Origin: Paraglomus occultum
Lineage: Eukaryota; Glomeromycota; Glomeromycetes; Paraglomerales; Paraglomeraceae
Assembly (NCBI GenBank): GCA_910592205.1
Contig: CAJVPJ010000158.1
Span: 1-39,025, forward strand
Direction of reading: 5' to 3'
DNA: 39,025 nt
Shown: piece after piece, positions 22,156 to 34,316 of the stretch
Layout: every line of letters begins with the position of its first letter
Numbering within the stretch: position 1 is the first letter of the stretch
Translations under genes and position numbers: made by a program
The notes under the pieces: model-generated
Database searches by the model: none
What the model was told of the DNA's origin: nothing
Seen by the model: only the letters and a program-made list of their open reading frames with translations

Positions 22156-22946
22156 AAATCTTCGTTACTGAATGGTTTATTTTATTAGTGAAATTTGAAC
22201 CTGTGCCTGTGCCTCTTCATGAACTTCCTGGCACTAATACTTCTCTCCCCTTCCAATAGTAATATAATTAACACTTTCTTTTTTGTTGATGAAATAAAGA
22301 GAGAAATTGAAACAGGTGGAATTGGTCGCTGTCTTTTCTCCAGGAATTTGCATGAACTGCTTCTTTTTCTCGGATTTGTTCGTCACATCGTTATACAGGT
22401 TTTAAGGCGCTAAACAAATATGAATGAATTGGTTCCATAGAAAGCTTCATTATAAAGCCATCTTCGTTAATGCTGTGCATTACTTTTATCACATGATTTA
22501 CTAATACAGCTTTATTGGTTGGTTTCACATTATGCAGTAGTTCCTGCGTGACCATGAACCGTGATGTAATTAATTACGTTCTCGACGAAGACGACGGCAA
22601 TGGCCTTAATGGCACCTTGAGCCTGGTATTCGATGGAATTAAAAGATTGGATAAAGCGAAAAATATTTAAAGATCACTTCCGATAATCGGGTGGACAGAA
22701 TGAAAATAATGCTACTATTTGATTTTACTTATATTTAGTAATTTGCGGCTATTATAAAAGTATCAAATTAAACTTTATGGTACCAGACATACTAAATTCA
22801 AGTAGTTTTGGATTAATTAAAAAGCTTTATCGAAAAACGACGGTAGATTGCGTGGGTCATATTGCTGAGGAAAATTCAGCATTATGACAAGGGAAAAAGG
22901 CTTTCAGATCTTAATTCCGTATTGGGAAATTTCTTTAAGAAATTAA
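22156..22946. other. AT-rich spacer
   Basis: A plus-strand frame at 22195-22413 is hydrophobic and unsupported. Nothing else is visible. Confidence 0.3.
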
Positions 22947-23186
22947 ATGGTTTGCAAAAGTGCAGCGTTTTTTTTTGAAGCAGCTAATCCTGAGATTATT
23001 AAAGCTCAGCTGGTTGCTAATAGTTCCTTTACCGAATTTAATTTATTGAAAACCAGAAAAGCATGTGTTTCCGAGATTACCAAAGTAACTAAAATGTTTT
23101 TCATCCTAATACTAATTCCGCCTCTTTTGAATTACAAAAGACAAGAATATCTTTGCCATAATATCCGCTCATTTGTCAGAGACTAA
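22947..23186 (+). other. Coding-like stretch at the head of the purine-rich block
   Basis: A 79-codon open frame with protein-like composition (EAANPEIIKAQLVANSSF, NLLKTRKACVSEITKV). I do not recognise it. It may be an exon or the 5' remnant of the coiled-coil pseudogene that follows. A CTAATACTAAT copy lies inside it (23106-23116) and another at its end (23183-23193). Confidence 0.25.
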
Positions 23187-23399
23187 TACTAATTCAAGGA
23201 TATTACTTGTCCACGACTAACCTATATCAATTTGGCAATTTAGACTAAATATTTCAATGCCCATTAATATGAATTGTCATTAAGTTTTCCGTCTGAATTC
23301 AACAAATACTGTTAGCTTTTTTGCTTCAATTTTTTTAAATTTGAACAAAAAGATTATACTTAATATGCCCTCATAAAAAGTATATAGGCATACTAAGGG

Positions 23400-25200
23400 A
23401 AAAAAATAAAATAAAAGGAAGTATGGTAAACGTAATACCAAAACTCGAAAAGAGAAACAAACAATATTAGAAGAAATTGGACAATTAAAGCAGCCTTACA
23501 ATTTAGACAGTTGAATAATGAAGAAATTAAAGCATGAATAGCTACTGTTTTATCCAGATGTAGATGGAGTTAGTGAAAATTATGAAAGTAGCTCATTGCA
23601 ACCAAGAGATTGAGCTAGTTTTCACAAGGTGTATTCTACTGAAGCAGCTCGTGGAAATGTAATTATAATTATTATTCTTATTATAAACAAACGATTAAAC
23701 TTTTTGGGTAATAGTAAGGGATAGGCCTAATACTAAAGAGATATCTTTATTAACCTCATCAAATTAAATTCTGCAAAAAAGTAAAAAATTATTTCAAAAG
23801 TGAGTAAGAGAAGACAAAATAGAGGATAATTCAGCTCTAAAAGAAATCTTAGACAAAGGCCATGATAATAATCTATTAATATGAAGGATGAAATTCAATA
23901 CTATTAATATTAAGTTGTTATAACTATTATAATATATAATACATCTTTTTTTGAATAAATTAATCATTGGTTAAAATGAGTTAACTGTCATTGCTAATAA
24001 AAAAGTTGCTAAGGTAAACAAATGGAAAAGACAGTTGAAGATTAAAAGTTAATATTAAACCAGAGAAATAGGATAACAAGAGAGAGTAGAAATAGAACAT
24101 GAGGAAGCTGAAAAGACCATTCTGAGTAACAATTACCAGATTTAACAAAAATAAAGCAGGATAAATTATTTAAGAGTTGGAAGAAAAAAGAAGAAATTTG
24201 TTTATGGAGTTAGAAAATAAAAAGGAAAAATTAGAACTTGTTTTAGTAGATTAGAAGATGCTCTTTATGAAAACGAAACACTAAAATATAAAAGCAGAAA
24301 ATGATAAATTAAACAAAAATTAGCAGAAAATTCAAAAAATCTGGAAGATACTAAATTGGAAACAGAGTAAGAGAGCAAATTAATTAGTTAAATTATTCAT
24401 TTGATAAACCTTTACCTTCTTCGCCTAAAAACCGAAACACTTTCCAAAATTAGGCACAAAGATTAAAACCAATTTCAAAAGTTTCAACAATTGGCAGAAA
24501 AGAAGAAACAGCAAAGTCAGTAGTTTATTGCATAAATAGAAGTAAAGGCAAACTAATAGTCTATGAGAGAATTAAATTATACTCTCTTAATATTGCAACA
24601 AAAAATCCATAAATATTACTTGTGATTTTATTCTAGTTATTATTATGGAAAAAATAACAAATGTGTTAACTAAATAAAGAGTTCTGTTAAAGTTAATGAC
24701 AAGTATGTTGGTGTTAATGTAATTTGATAAGAAAAATGAATTACCTAAATGTAGAAGTTGTCGTTATACTAGAAGAAAAAAAAAATTAGAAAAAAAAACT
24801 TCCAGGTTTACCTAATACTAATGGAAGAGAAAATACATTTGCTTTTTATATTTATGAGAAACAAATAAATGGTCTTAAGGATGAATTAGTTACTGCTGAA
24901 AAAGCTCTAGAAAATAAAAGAGAAGGAGTAGCCAAGTTCTAGGAAAAGTCTGAGAAATGAAGTAGAAGACAGAAAGAAGAACTACTGGATGTGATAATAA
25001 TAAACAGACTAAATGGCTGAATTAGAAAGTTAACTCCACAAGAACTGGTTGATAAAGTAACTGCCTATGAAAAAAAATCATTAATTTTAAAAACTTAATT
25101 AACTCAATTACAACAATAGAATGGTCAATTTAATTGCTCAAATTAAAGTTAAAGAAAATAGAAAGTAATTTTGATTAAAATATAAAAGTAAGAAGGTAAT
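23400..25200 (+). pseudogene. Purine-skewed block reading as broken coiled-coil protein
   Basis: Over about 1.8 kb the plus strand is strongly A/G-rich and C-poor, unlike the rest of the window. Translating it in shifting frames gives coiled-coil-like pieces: KTRKEKQTILEEIGQL (23441 on), EHEEAEKTILSNNY (24070s), LFMELENKKEKLELVL (24200s), FYIYEKQINGLKDELVTAEK (24840s) and PQELVDKVTAYEKKS (25035 on). Frames change every 30-200 nt. Many internal TAA/TAG codons sit beside CAA/CAG codons, as if standing for glutamine; TGA also occurs. No standard-code ORF of useful length exists, so a normal gene is excluded. Possible origins are a decayed coiled-coil gene, C-to-T mutated DNA, or acquired DNA from an organism reading TAR as Gln. 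Chance in AT-rich sequence explains part of it. Confidence 0.35.
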
Positions 25201-26829
25201 TTAACAGTTAGTAATTTCATAAGTAATTTTTCCTTTATATAATTTCCTGGAGTGTTTGGTGATGTTAAACATAGAGCAATTTTTTACCTTGAGCTTTTCT
25301 AGATTGCTTCTAATAGTGCTGTAATTCTTGGGTATCATGGTGGTTTTGATGTAAATTATTTTTATATTAATATTTTATATAGAGACAATCCTATATTAAT
25401 ATTCATCGCATTCTGTATGATATAGTAAAAATTAAAATTAACAAGTCCAGCAGTTATGAATGAGCACTATTATTATTACTTTCCAAAATGTCATCAGTTA
25501 CACTTAACACTGGTCAATTTTACGGCCACATCATAATCAGCCTCTGTTTTATAAAATGTTCACTTTGTCTGGTTTTGTTGCAGTCTGCCCCAAACGAAGC
25601 ATAATCTACTGACAACAAAATTTAGGGACGAAGACATAATTCGTAAGCTCTGTGATAATGATACGAGATATTAGTATTAAAGAATCGGAAAGAAGAATAT
25701 TTATGACCAAAACCAGTCGTCTTGGTAACAACAATGATGGTGGAATGCAAAAGAATGGAAGATAGCTCATTAAAAACCAAAGCCTCCATTCCGTCAACAT
25801 GCTCCATATTAACATACGATATAGTTTAACATGTCAACTAATTAATCTTCAAAACCAACGTCTTCTATTTAATTTCCGGTTAGGAATCGATTGCGTCACT
25901 CATCTCGCAAAACACTGCCCCTGAAAATTTTAACTCAGACTAGACTAATACAATGCATTGTATTAAGGAATGCTTTAGCCAATGAAATTGTCACTCGATT
26001 GATTTGATTGGTTACAAGTTATTGCATGACAATAGGATTATCAGTATTACCACTGTTACTATTATCTTTATCTACATCTTTATCAAGTGTCAAATATTAA
26101 CAACATGAATTCAATTAAAAGCATACATTTAATATGCTTTATTGTTCATATTCGTCATTTTTGTAGTCTATCTTGAGTAATTCGTTCACTCAGTACGGTT
26201 GATTCCCTTGCATTTATTTCATCATAGTACGTACTGGTAACTTTATATCCGACGAGTCATGACATAATAGCCCAGTCTCAAATAAGCAAAGACAACATCT
26301 CGAATAGACAGTAATACCTCCGTAAAAGGCAGATTTGCACAGCCACGAACACCAATCATAGCTCTCCATCCACGCAGCGAAACAACAAATACAGCGCAGT
26401 CGATTATATACAAAGTACTTTATATTATACACTGTGCATACTTCTATGTTACCTTCCATACTTCCATTATATGTCAAATCATGCTCTATATACGCCATTA
26501 GCCATTATGCCAAATTCACCACTTATCTCCACATTCATCTCTCATCTATGTCCATTATCGCGTTCAACAAATGTATTAATTTAGTCAACACCTGCACACT
26601 CCCAATTCTACCCAACCACTCTGCCCTATCAAAACCATTCCCCCCGTCGAATCTCATTGCTCAATTCATCCAATCCCCTCTTTACTACGGACATCACATC
26701 ACCACCCCTTTTCGTACATATCCACTTCTTTCTGGTAGAAAAAAAATTTGTTAGTTTCCCTCAAAGAACAAAAAGCCTCCCCTTCCAATATCACAAACCT
26801 TCCCACCACATACTCGAAAGAAGTTCACG
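25201..26829. other. AT-rich spacer and 14-3-3 promoter
   Basis: No supported gene. Minus-strand frames at 25606-25815 and 26214-26498 have no recognised motif. The 300 bp before the 14-3-3 start turn C/T-rich on the plus strand (26580-26800), as in many highly expressed fungal promoters. Confidence 0.4.
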
Positions 26830-28744
26830 ATGGCTAACACTAACACAAATGTTACCGGAGTACGTATGATATATCGCGTTTTTTGGTATTTTTCTGTTGA
26901 CTCGCTATCCGACGAAAACTGCAGAAAAGAGACATAGAATAGAGAACTGCGCGCACGCGAGAGAGGGAGAAGAAAGGTGTTGGGAGTTTATTGTGGTTAG
27001 GTGATCGGAAAGAAACAAATATATAAATAGCAAAACTTTGATTACAAGAGTTGGCGGTTATGATTGAAAGTCATCTTTGCAACATTCAAAACATTATAGA
27101 CAGAATGTCAACTAACTCCCCTTTACTATATATTTCTATATTACTATATCTATATGTAAATAGGAACGCGAGAACCAGGTATTTCTCATTGGCTCGTAGC
27201 TATTTAAACAAAAGTTTAAGCTTCAGAGTGTGTATCTGATTCATGCTTGTCACTTTTTAAGGTTTACATGGCCAAACTCGCGGAGCAAGCTGAACGTTAT
27301 GATGGTAACCATTTTTTTTAAAGTTATTTATGTGATTTGCTACTATCATTTGGAATGAGTACTAAACTGTATACCCAAATAAACCTACTTTACTGTGCAT
27401 ATTCGCATTGGTTACAGAAATGGTTCAATACATGAAGGTGCGTGCTATCATTTTAAAATAGGACATCGTTCACGTGGTTGATTATTATCCAAACGAACAA
27501 TAACTCATAATATTGGGTCAACCTTTTACCTTCTTTATTTACACAAAAATAGGACGTTGCGAAGGTAATGGAGACCATGCGGTAAACTGCATACAGTTGC
27601 CCATCGATCGAAGTAATAGAGACAGTACCCGCTGATCAATTCAATCAATTCACCCCACAAAAAATTTGTCATTCCATAAAAACGCTTGTTTCTTCGTATC
27701 CGCCCACGTTCTTTTTTTTCTCTTCCCTCATTATAACCTGTCATTTTTTTATTCAGCTCGGTGTAGAACTCACAGTAGAAGAACGTAACCTTCTTTCCGT
27801 TGCCTATAAAAACGTCATTGGTGCACGTCGTGCCTCATGGAGGATCATCTCCTCGATCGAACAGAAAGAAGAAAATAAGGGTAACGAAGCCCAAGTGGGA
27901 AAGATTAAGGAGTATCGTCAGAAGGTTGAGCAGGAATTATCGGCAGTTTGCTCGGATATTCTTTCGGTTTTGGATGAACATTTGATCCGTTCTGCTGAGG
28001 CTGGTGAATCAAAAGTGTTTTATTATAAGATGTGAGTTTGAGATGGCGTAGTCCGTTATTAAGTGTTGTAGGAAATTGGGGCGCAAGTGCGGCGAGTTAA
28101 AAAAGGTTTAGACTAATAATTGAGAAAACCGCAGTCAATATATACAAAAATGCAAGAAATAAGACTGATTGTTTCATTGTCTTACTCGAACTACAATGAT
28201 TATAATAATTATAGGAAAGGCGACTACCACCGTTACTTAGCTGAATTTGCTTCAGGTGAAAGTCGAGAAGAAGCTGCAACTCTAGCGCATCGGGCTTACA
28301 AGCACGCAACCGAGATTGCGCAGACCGATCTCGCTCCCACCCACCCTATCCGTCTCGGCTTAGCGTTGAATTTTTCTGTTTTCTATTACGAAATTCTCAA
28401 CTCGCCCGACCGTGCTTGCCACTTGGCCAAACAGGCGTTTGATGACGCTATTGCGGAATTGGATACGTTAAGTGAGGAATCTTACAAGGATAGTACATTG
28501 ATCATGCAGCTGTTGAGAGACAATTTGACGCTGTGGACTTCAGATCTGCCAGAAGGTAAGCCTTTTGGGACAAAGAAGATGGGGGAAAAGCCGGCAAGGG
28601 GACATGACGTTGGGATAGGTGATTCCCTGGTTGTTTCGACTCGCCATTAATATTTCCATGTCTTTTTGTTCCTATTCAGCAGCAGAGGGAGAGAAAACTG
28701 AAGAACCTAGGGGGCAAGATAATGAGCCTGAGGAGAATAAGTAG
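26830..28744 (+). CDS. 14-3-3 protein (BMH-type)
   Basis: Six exons (26830-26859, 27262-27304, 27418-27437, 27757-28031, 28215-28555, 28680-28744) encode 257 residues. 14-3-3 dimers bind phospho-Ser/Thr motifs of many cytosolic partners. Visible landmarks are [20 protein letters not shown] in helix 1-2, [20 protein letters not shown] with the phosphate-binding Lys and Arg, the [19 protein letters not shown] helix, [18 protein letters not shown] and DNLTLWTSD near the end. The acidic C-terminal tail is normal. Exon 3 is only 20 nt. The first intron is 402 bp and follows just ten codons. The last acceptor contains three consecutive CAG triplets (28677-28685), all usable in frame. All binding residues I can check are present. 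Confidence 0.96.
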
Positions 28745-29947
28745 ACAATCGCCATGGTACTTTATCTATTTAATCTATATTTATATAAATATTTCTTATT
28801 TGTCTGCCCGTTTTATTTAAACTATGCTCCCTCGAATTATCTCTCTTGTTGATTGGGATAATTCTTATGTATTAGGAAGATCCCCTTGATTCCAAGAGAA
28901 CTCACCAGAGTTTGTGGTGTGTGTAGGTTATTAGAAACAACTAAGAATGATCCAAGATGGTGTTTGTTATTATAAGTGGTGGCTTTTTGGGAGTTTATAT
29001 ATAAACAACATTTCTTCCGTTTTTATAATTGCCTTCTAGCTTGATTTTCTTTATATAAAGCACAAAGGAAACAGAAACTTGGTCCATTGTAGTTGAACAG
29101 TGGTATGATGTTTGTGAAAGAAATGGACAGTTACATTGCAGAAGACAGAATGAAGGTCTTTGATTATCGATTATTACGTGAACTGTTGAATACCGAATTA
29201 TCTGTCTCCAGTCATAAACAACTGCTGTCAATTACGATGCCACAAACTTTTTTCTATACTGCAGTAAGATCGTTTATCGGATATGTGTCGGTAGACCATT
29301 TGTTTGAACGCTGAGTCATTGCTTCTAATAAAAGACAAGACCTTTATTTAATCCTCTTTATGGTTCTTGCTTTATATATTCTCTGCTTCACATCACATCA
29401 GTGTAACAAATGAACAAGTAATTCATCATATGGATTGTGCTTTAAAGAGAAGTTTCAGAGCCGAGAAATACTAGCACAGTTTTTATACGCAACACATGAA
29501 GGGACCATCACGTATTATATATACATCATTGACATTTCTCAAACACTTTTTTACGCACACACGTTGCACGAATGGTTATATAACCTCGATGCGAAGGGAT
29601 GTAATCACTATATTTATTTCGCATAGAGGTAAAAGAGTAGAAGAGAAAAAGTAAAAAAGAGAAGAAAAAAAAAAGCATTCGAAACTTTTGTTTTGTAATT
29701 ATATCCCGTTATTGATTATATTCGACATGCATTAACCCATGATAACAACATCCATCTTTCGATCGAGATGGCAGGTAAGCCCATCGCTATTGTGTTGCAA
29801 TCGTTTTATGAGAATATAGAAACAAGTATAACTACGAACATATTCCGTATACATTTAAAAGCAGAAAAGTATTTGTTGAAATATATGATGGTGTTTTACA
29901 TCGTGAGTACTGTACTGATACCATGCGTAATGTTGGAATTGAACAGT
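28745..29947. other. Spacer between 14-3-3 and YABBY-like genes
   Basis: A plus-strand frame at 29093-29314 (73 codons, MKVFDYRLLRELLNTELS) is the most protein-like stretch, but I do not recognise it and it has no supporting signal. The rest is AT-rich 3' flank of two converging genes. Confidence 0.35.
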
Positions 29948-30799
29948 TTAACTATTTTGGTTCTATTTAAGGGAAGGGGAAGAAGAAAAGTGGAAGAAGA
30001 GAGAACGTACGAGTCAGCGATATGATGTTTACATTCACGGATATTTCAATTCATCTGGCCAGTCGAATGTTTATTTACCTTGGGATTGTCAGGATGATTC
30101 TTCCATCTCTCAGCGACAAGTTTAAATGCAGCTTTGTGTTCAAGATTTGGATTTTCCGCTTTGACTTTGGGAAGTTCGGATTTCATAAAGGCATTGTACG
30201 GCGATAGTTTTCTCTTTCCCCCGGTTTTAGGAGCGAAAAGGGTGGGAAGAAGAAAAAAAATATCCATGTTAGACGATTACTGCGTATAATAAATCCTGTA
30301 AAATTATATATACTATATAATAATGATATTATTATATGACTACTTAATAAAACGTCTAAAAAGAATATTATTTTCCATAAACTTGGTTGCTCTTTTCCTC
30401 TCGTATGAGGCTCATATTCTCTATATCTGTTATATGAATGACGTGGGCCAACCATATTTCTTCTATATCTCTCATATACTTATCCAAAATATATACCTCT
30501 ATATACTTCTATATAGTCATATAAGACATTATGTACAGTCGCGCTCTATGCCCACTCTCTAACGAATGTTTTGATTCCATAATCTAACACCATAATAACG
30601 TGTACATCTCCGCACTCCACCCGCACACACAGTTTCTTCCTCTTGACCATAGAACAAGACACGCTTCTTCATTATGAGTGTTGTTATTTCCCATATATGG
30701 GGTCATATTTGTATAGTAACATATATCATTTATATATACTCGCTTATGTTGTATATACTTACTGGCAGCTGACTTCTTCGTTGCTTTGGCCTTAGGCAT
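29948..30799 (-). CDS. Small YABBY-like/HMG-like nuclear protein
   Basis: The start at 30799 gives MPKAKATKKSAA, a basic N-terminus, ending at a strong donor (A|GTAAGT, 30763/30762). The core exon (about 30230-30079) encodes KRKLSPYNAFMKSELPKVK, NPNLEHKAAFKLVAERW and KNHPDNPK, matching the short fungal YABBY-like/HMG-box-like domain that binds DNA in chromatin. It ends at AAG|GTAAAT. The last exon (29962-29948) follows a pyrimidine tract and adds NQNS and the stop. The 5' join is unresolved: exon 1 ends in phase 1, while the only nearby acceptor (GGGGGAAAG|, exon from 30213) needs phase 0, so a small extra exon inside 30762-30214 is likely. One 11-nt candidate, between CAAG and GTGTGT near 30635, would fix the phase. 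Total length is about 65-70 residues. Confidence 0.75.
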
Positions 30800-32985
30800 T
30801 GTGAGAGTGTGTCTGTTTACGGTTGTGGATAACGGTGGTGGGTTGCGTTCGAGAGTTCGAGAAGAAAAAACAGGTGGATAGGTGGGTGGTAAGAGTGGAG
30901 TATATTGGGTATTTATTGGAGGATAGAGGGTGTATAGATTGGTAATATTATGGGGATATCAGATGTGGGTTCGGATGATCAGAAGTGGAATGTGATATTT
31001 CGATGTGATTATATGGTATATTATTGGTTTACATATAATAGTGATGAAATGACGAGAGAGCGAGTTTGTTATTAAATTGTAACAAACAATAATATACAAA
31101 AGGCTCATAATAATATACAAGTAGTCGGGCTTGTTGTCTCTCACCCTTCTTGCTGGAACAGTGAGGTTCATAGAAAATATCTTTCTATTTGGTATCTTGT
31201 TGCTTTTTTTTTTCACCATTACTGTTTGTTATTATACTTCTTTCTATTATCACCAGCTTTTTTTTTTTAATATTACGGTTCTATTTAAATCTATTTATTA
31301 TTACTACAATAATTATTGTTATTATTGTTTATTATTACACTTATTACACGCATGTCAGTCATTGCCGAATACAACTGGCTGACATTACCCCAGTAAACAA
31401 GATGATGCTTTCTCGAAGCGGTGGTGATACTGAAAGTTGCTTATCATAATATTTAACACAGTTATATAATCTTCATCTATTGTTGCCATACTATCATATG
31501 CTACATCAGCCAAACTAAAGTTCTCAACCCTACTTACCCCCCCCCCCCCCATCTTAACTATAACAACTGCTACAAAAAAATATAACAACGAATTGCAAAA
31601 AAGAAATTCGGTTGACAATGGCGGGTTTATCATAATATCTCACTTAATAATTGTCTCTTCTCTTCCCTTTTAATAAAGTGTATCATATAGCATATATAAC
31701 ACTTCTTGTCACATGATGAAATTTATGCATTTGACTGAACACAAGAGGGTCATATTGCGTAATATATCAACTAGATAATATATCTTATACGTCACGTGAT
31801 ACAAACCATGACGAATAGTTATAATTCCAGAGTATACAAATAATTCCATGAATTTCATATATGCACTGTGATCCCCCTATTCCACTCATTGACTTGCCAT
31901 CTTAATTCTTTCATTCAAACTTTGTCTTCTTCAACCAAGTGCTTTATTACCATAACCCGACTGTTATCATAATGAGACGGTTACACTGCAAGCGACTGTC
32001 ATCATCACAATTACTATCTAGAGCCAACTGGGCTATCTCAAATATTTATACGTAGTGTATGTTGTATAATTACAGAAAAAATCAAGTACGAAGCAAGCGA
32101 TCGTGTGATTGTAATCAATGCTATCCAATCACAACAATATTATTTATTTTATCTTAGTATCGTTAGTTGATACTGACGTTAATAATCCCAAAAAATGCTA
32201 TCATTGAACTATTAATATCGATATTAGACAGCATTATCAATATTATCAATCTATTAATAACCTTATCTTACTAATGTAAACTATAAGGTTCTTATATATA
32301 CTATATAATATATAATATATATATTGACTTGTACAATAATCATATAATCACTTATTGTCATCTGACAGTCGAAATAACCCCATTTCCAGAGTGTCCCTGT
32401 ACTCTCCAGTACGCCATAAAAGCAATAATGGTGAGACATACAAATAAATTTCTCTCACACACAAGAGTGTATGGGGGTTGTCCCATTGAGGGTGAGCGAA
32501 GAAGGTCACCATTTGATTAATTGATGTACTCAGCGGAGCGCCACTATCGCTGCAAACAGAGCCCCACCCTCTGTTTGTTTATACAGGAGAAATTAGGGGT
32601 GATACAAATACACCGCCCATATTAATATGATATGTAAACAATAGTCTTAATTATTTTCATTATCCGAAGTGTTTGAGCCAACTAAAAGCCCACGAATCAC
32701 GTGGTCGGAAATAAGTCTGGTGGCTCCGGACTTTAACTTAATGTTAATATAATAATATTAATATTTAATATTTATCAACTAAACTAATTCGCTCCAATGC
32801 TATAGTCAATTCAATTATCTCCATTACGCAAAGTATTCAACATTATTAAACAATACTACAATCTAAGGGATAGGTATTATGCACCATAGGCCAGGATTAT
32901 GTAAACCGAATCCATGATAAAGTCACAAACACGGCGGTTACATTCAATGTTTTACATCTTCTCATTGCGAGCTCATATCATCTCT
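30800..32985. other. AT-rich spacer, no supported gene
   Basis: This contains a run of 14 C at 31537-31550, long TTA/ATT tracts near 31300, and TATA repeats near 32300. The short frame at 32329-32520 has no recognised motif. The 15-mer ATAAAAGCAATAATG near 32415 recurs inside the GPATCH11-like gene near 33060, probably by chance. Confidence 0.4.
31537..31550. repeat. Poly-C homopolymer, 14 nt
   Basis: Fourteen consecutive C residues in otherwise AT-rich DNA; read length here is prone to sequencing error. Confidence 0.9.
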
Positions 32986-34316
32986 TCAATCGTGATCTTC
33001 CTCCGTTTCACCCGGACACAAGCTCTCCAGTTCATCCGCATCTTTGTACATCGACCCACAATAAAAGCAATAATGATGTTTTTCACGCAGGTAACCAATT
33101 ATGATGCCGAGTTGGGTACGCGTGTCTTCCGGTGATAAGCTGTCATCTGCTACATCATCATGCTTGTCGCTCTGTCTCCCCTTATCGTTCCCAGCTTCGT
33201 TAGACTCTGCCAGGGCTGACTGATCGTCCGCGGGGTCCGCCTCCGGAGTCCACCAAAGGGGATTTTGCTTCGTGAGAAAGAAGAGCGAGCGTATTAGAAA
33301 CATTTATATGTCACAGCTCGGTGTATTTTTCGTTTAGTATAAGAACAATGCCCATTCCTATGTTCAATCTGGTTGCATACTCACTAACATTGTAGATCAC
33401 GCCTTTCTTTCAGTATGCCGAACAGATTGGTAGAGCCATTGATCATACCGACTGCGCGACGTTTATACACTAATATCGAAGTAAATTTTCAAACATACCT
33501 CAACACCCTAAATTACATTACATGCAAAATCAATAGAATATGAATTAAATGTTCCCAGTACAATGCATGATTCAATCACGTATTTCTTCCTCTTCTTAAT
33601 CACTTACTATCTTCATGTCTAAATCCTCACATATCCTCTTGGCCGATTCCAACTGTGCGAACGCCCGTTTCTCTAGTCGTCCCTCTCGTATCCTCGAACG
33701 ATACTCTTCATCATCAATTCTAGCTCTCTTAACAACACGCTCTGCTTCTTCACTCTCACGTTCTCTAATTTCCGTATCCAGTCCGAGACCAGATCGGCCT
33801 GAGCGTAAAAAAGAAATTGACTTAGATAAAGTCATATGAATCTCAATTGCCAATCACTTGGCAACAAGTATCCGAAAACCATTTATCATAAGTGCATCAC
33901 GATCGATGATCACAGAACAGCAATACCCCAGGATTCATGAACAGGCCGTAGTTGATAGAATTATGACATACACGATAATGATCAAAAGTGTTTTCATTTA
34001 ACTAACCTTGTCTAATCTCTACAGGTACCGGGTCGATCCTTCCACCCGTTGATCTTCCTAATGCCATGCCCTCTTTATATCCCATTCTCCTAAGCAACCT
34101 CAATCCAGGCGACGCATTTTCCTCTGTATCTATCCGTTGGCTCAGTCCTTGTTCACGGCTTTCTTTCTCACGTTCTCGGAGTGGTTTGATAGATCCTTTG
34201 TTAGACGATAATTTTAACCGACGGCGTTCACTGTATGTGAGCGCCGATTCTTTGGGTTTCGGTGCTTCCGCTAAGAATATATCGGACATGTAGTCTTCTG
34301 GGTCTGAAGAAGACAT
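32986..34316 (-). CDS. G-patch domain protein, GPATCH11-like
   Basis: Four exons (34316-34007, 33798-33608, predicted microexon 33507-33499, 33267-32986) encode 263 residues. The N-terminus has the family opening (DYMSDIFL), then a charged helix and the G-patch GLRLLRRMGYKEGMALGRS continuing with GGRIDPVPVEIRQGRSGLG across intron 1. A long basic/acidic helix follows (AQLESAKRICEDLDMKI). The C-terminal zinc-binding part reads TQLGIIIGYLREKHHYCFYC, then YKDADELESLCPGETEEDHD, which closely matches the C-terminus of human GPATCH11. G-patch proteins activate DEAH helicases; GPATCH11 is linked to kinetochores and splicing. The 9-nt microexon (GVE) has good flanking sites but the frame is kept with or without it. 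Confidence 0.9.

Noticed and set aside
30183-30455. 90-codon minus-strand frame in the first intron of the YABBY-like gene
   Set aside because: Overlaps the conserved core in another frame and is very hydrophobic from TTT runs.
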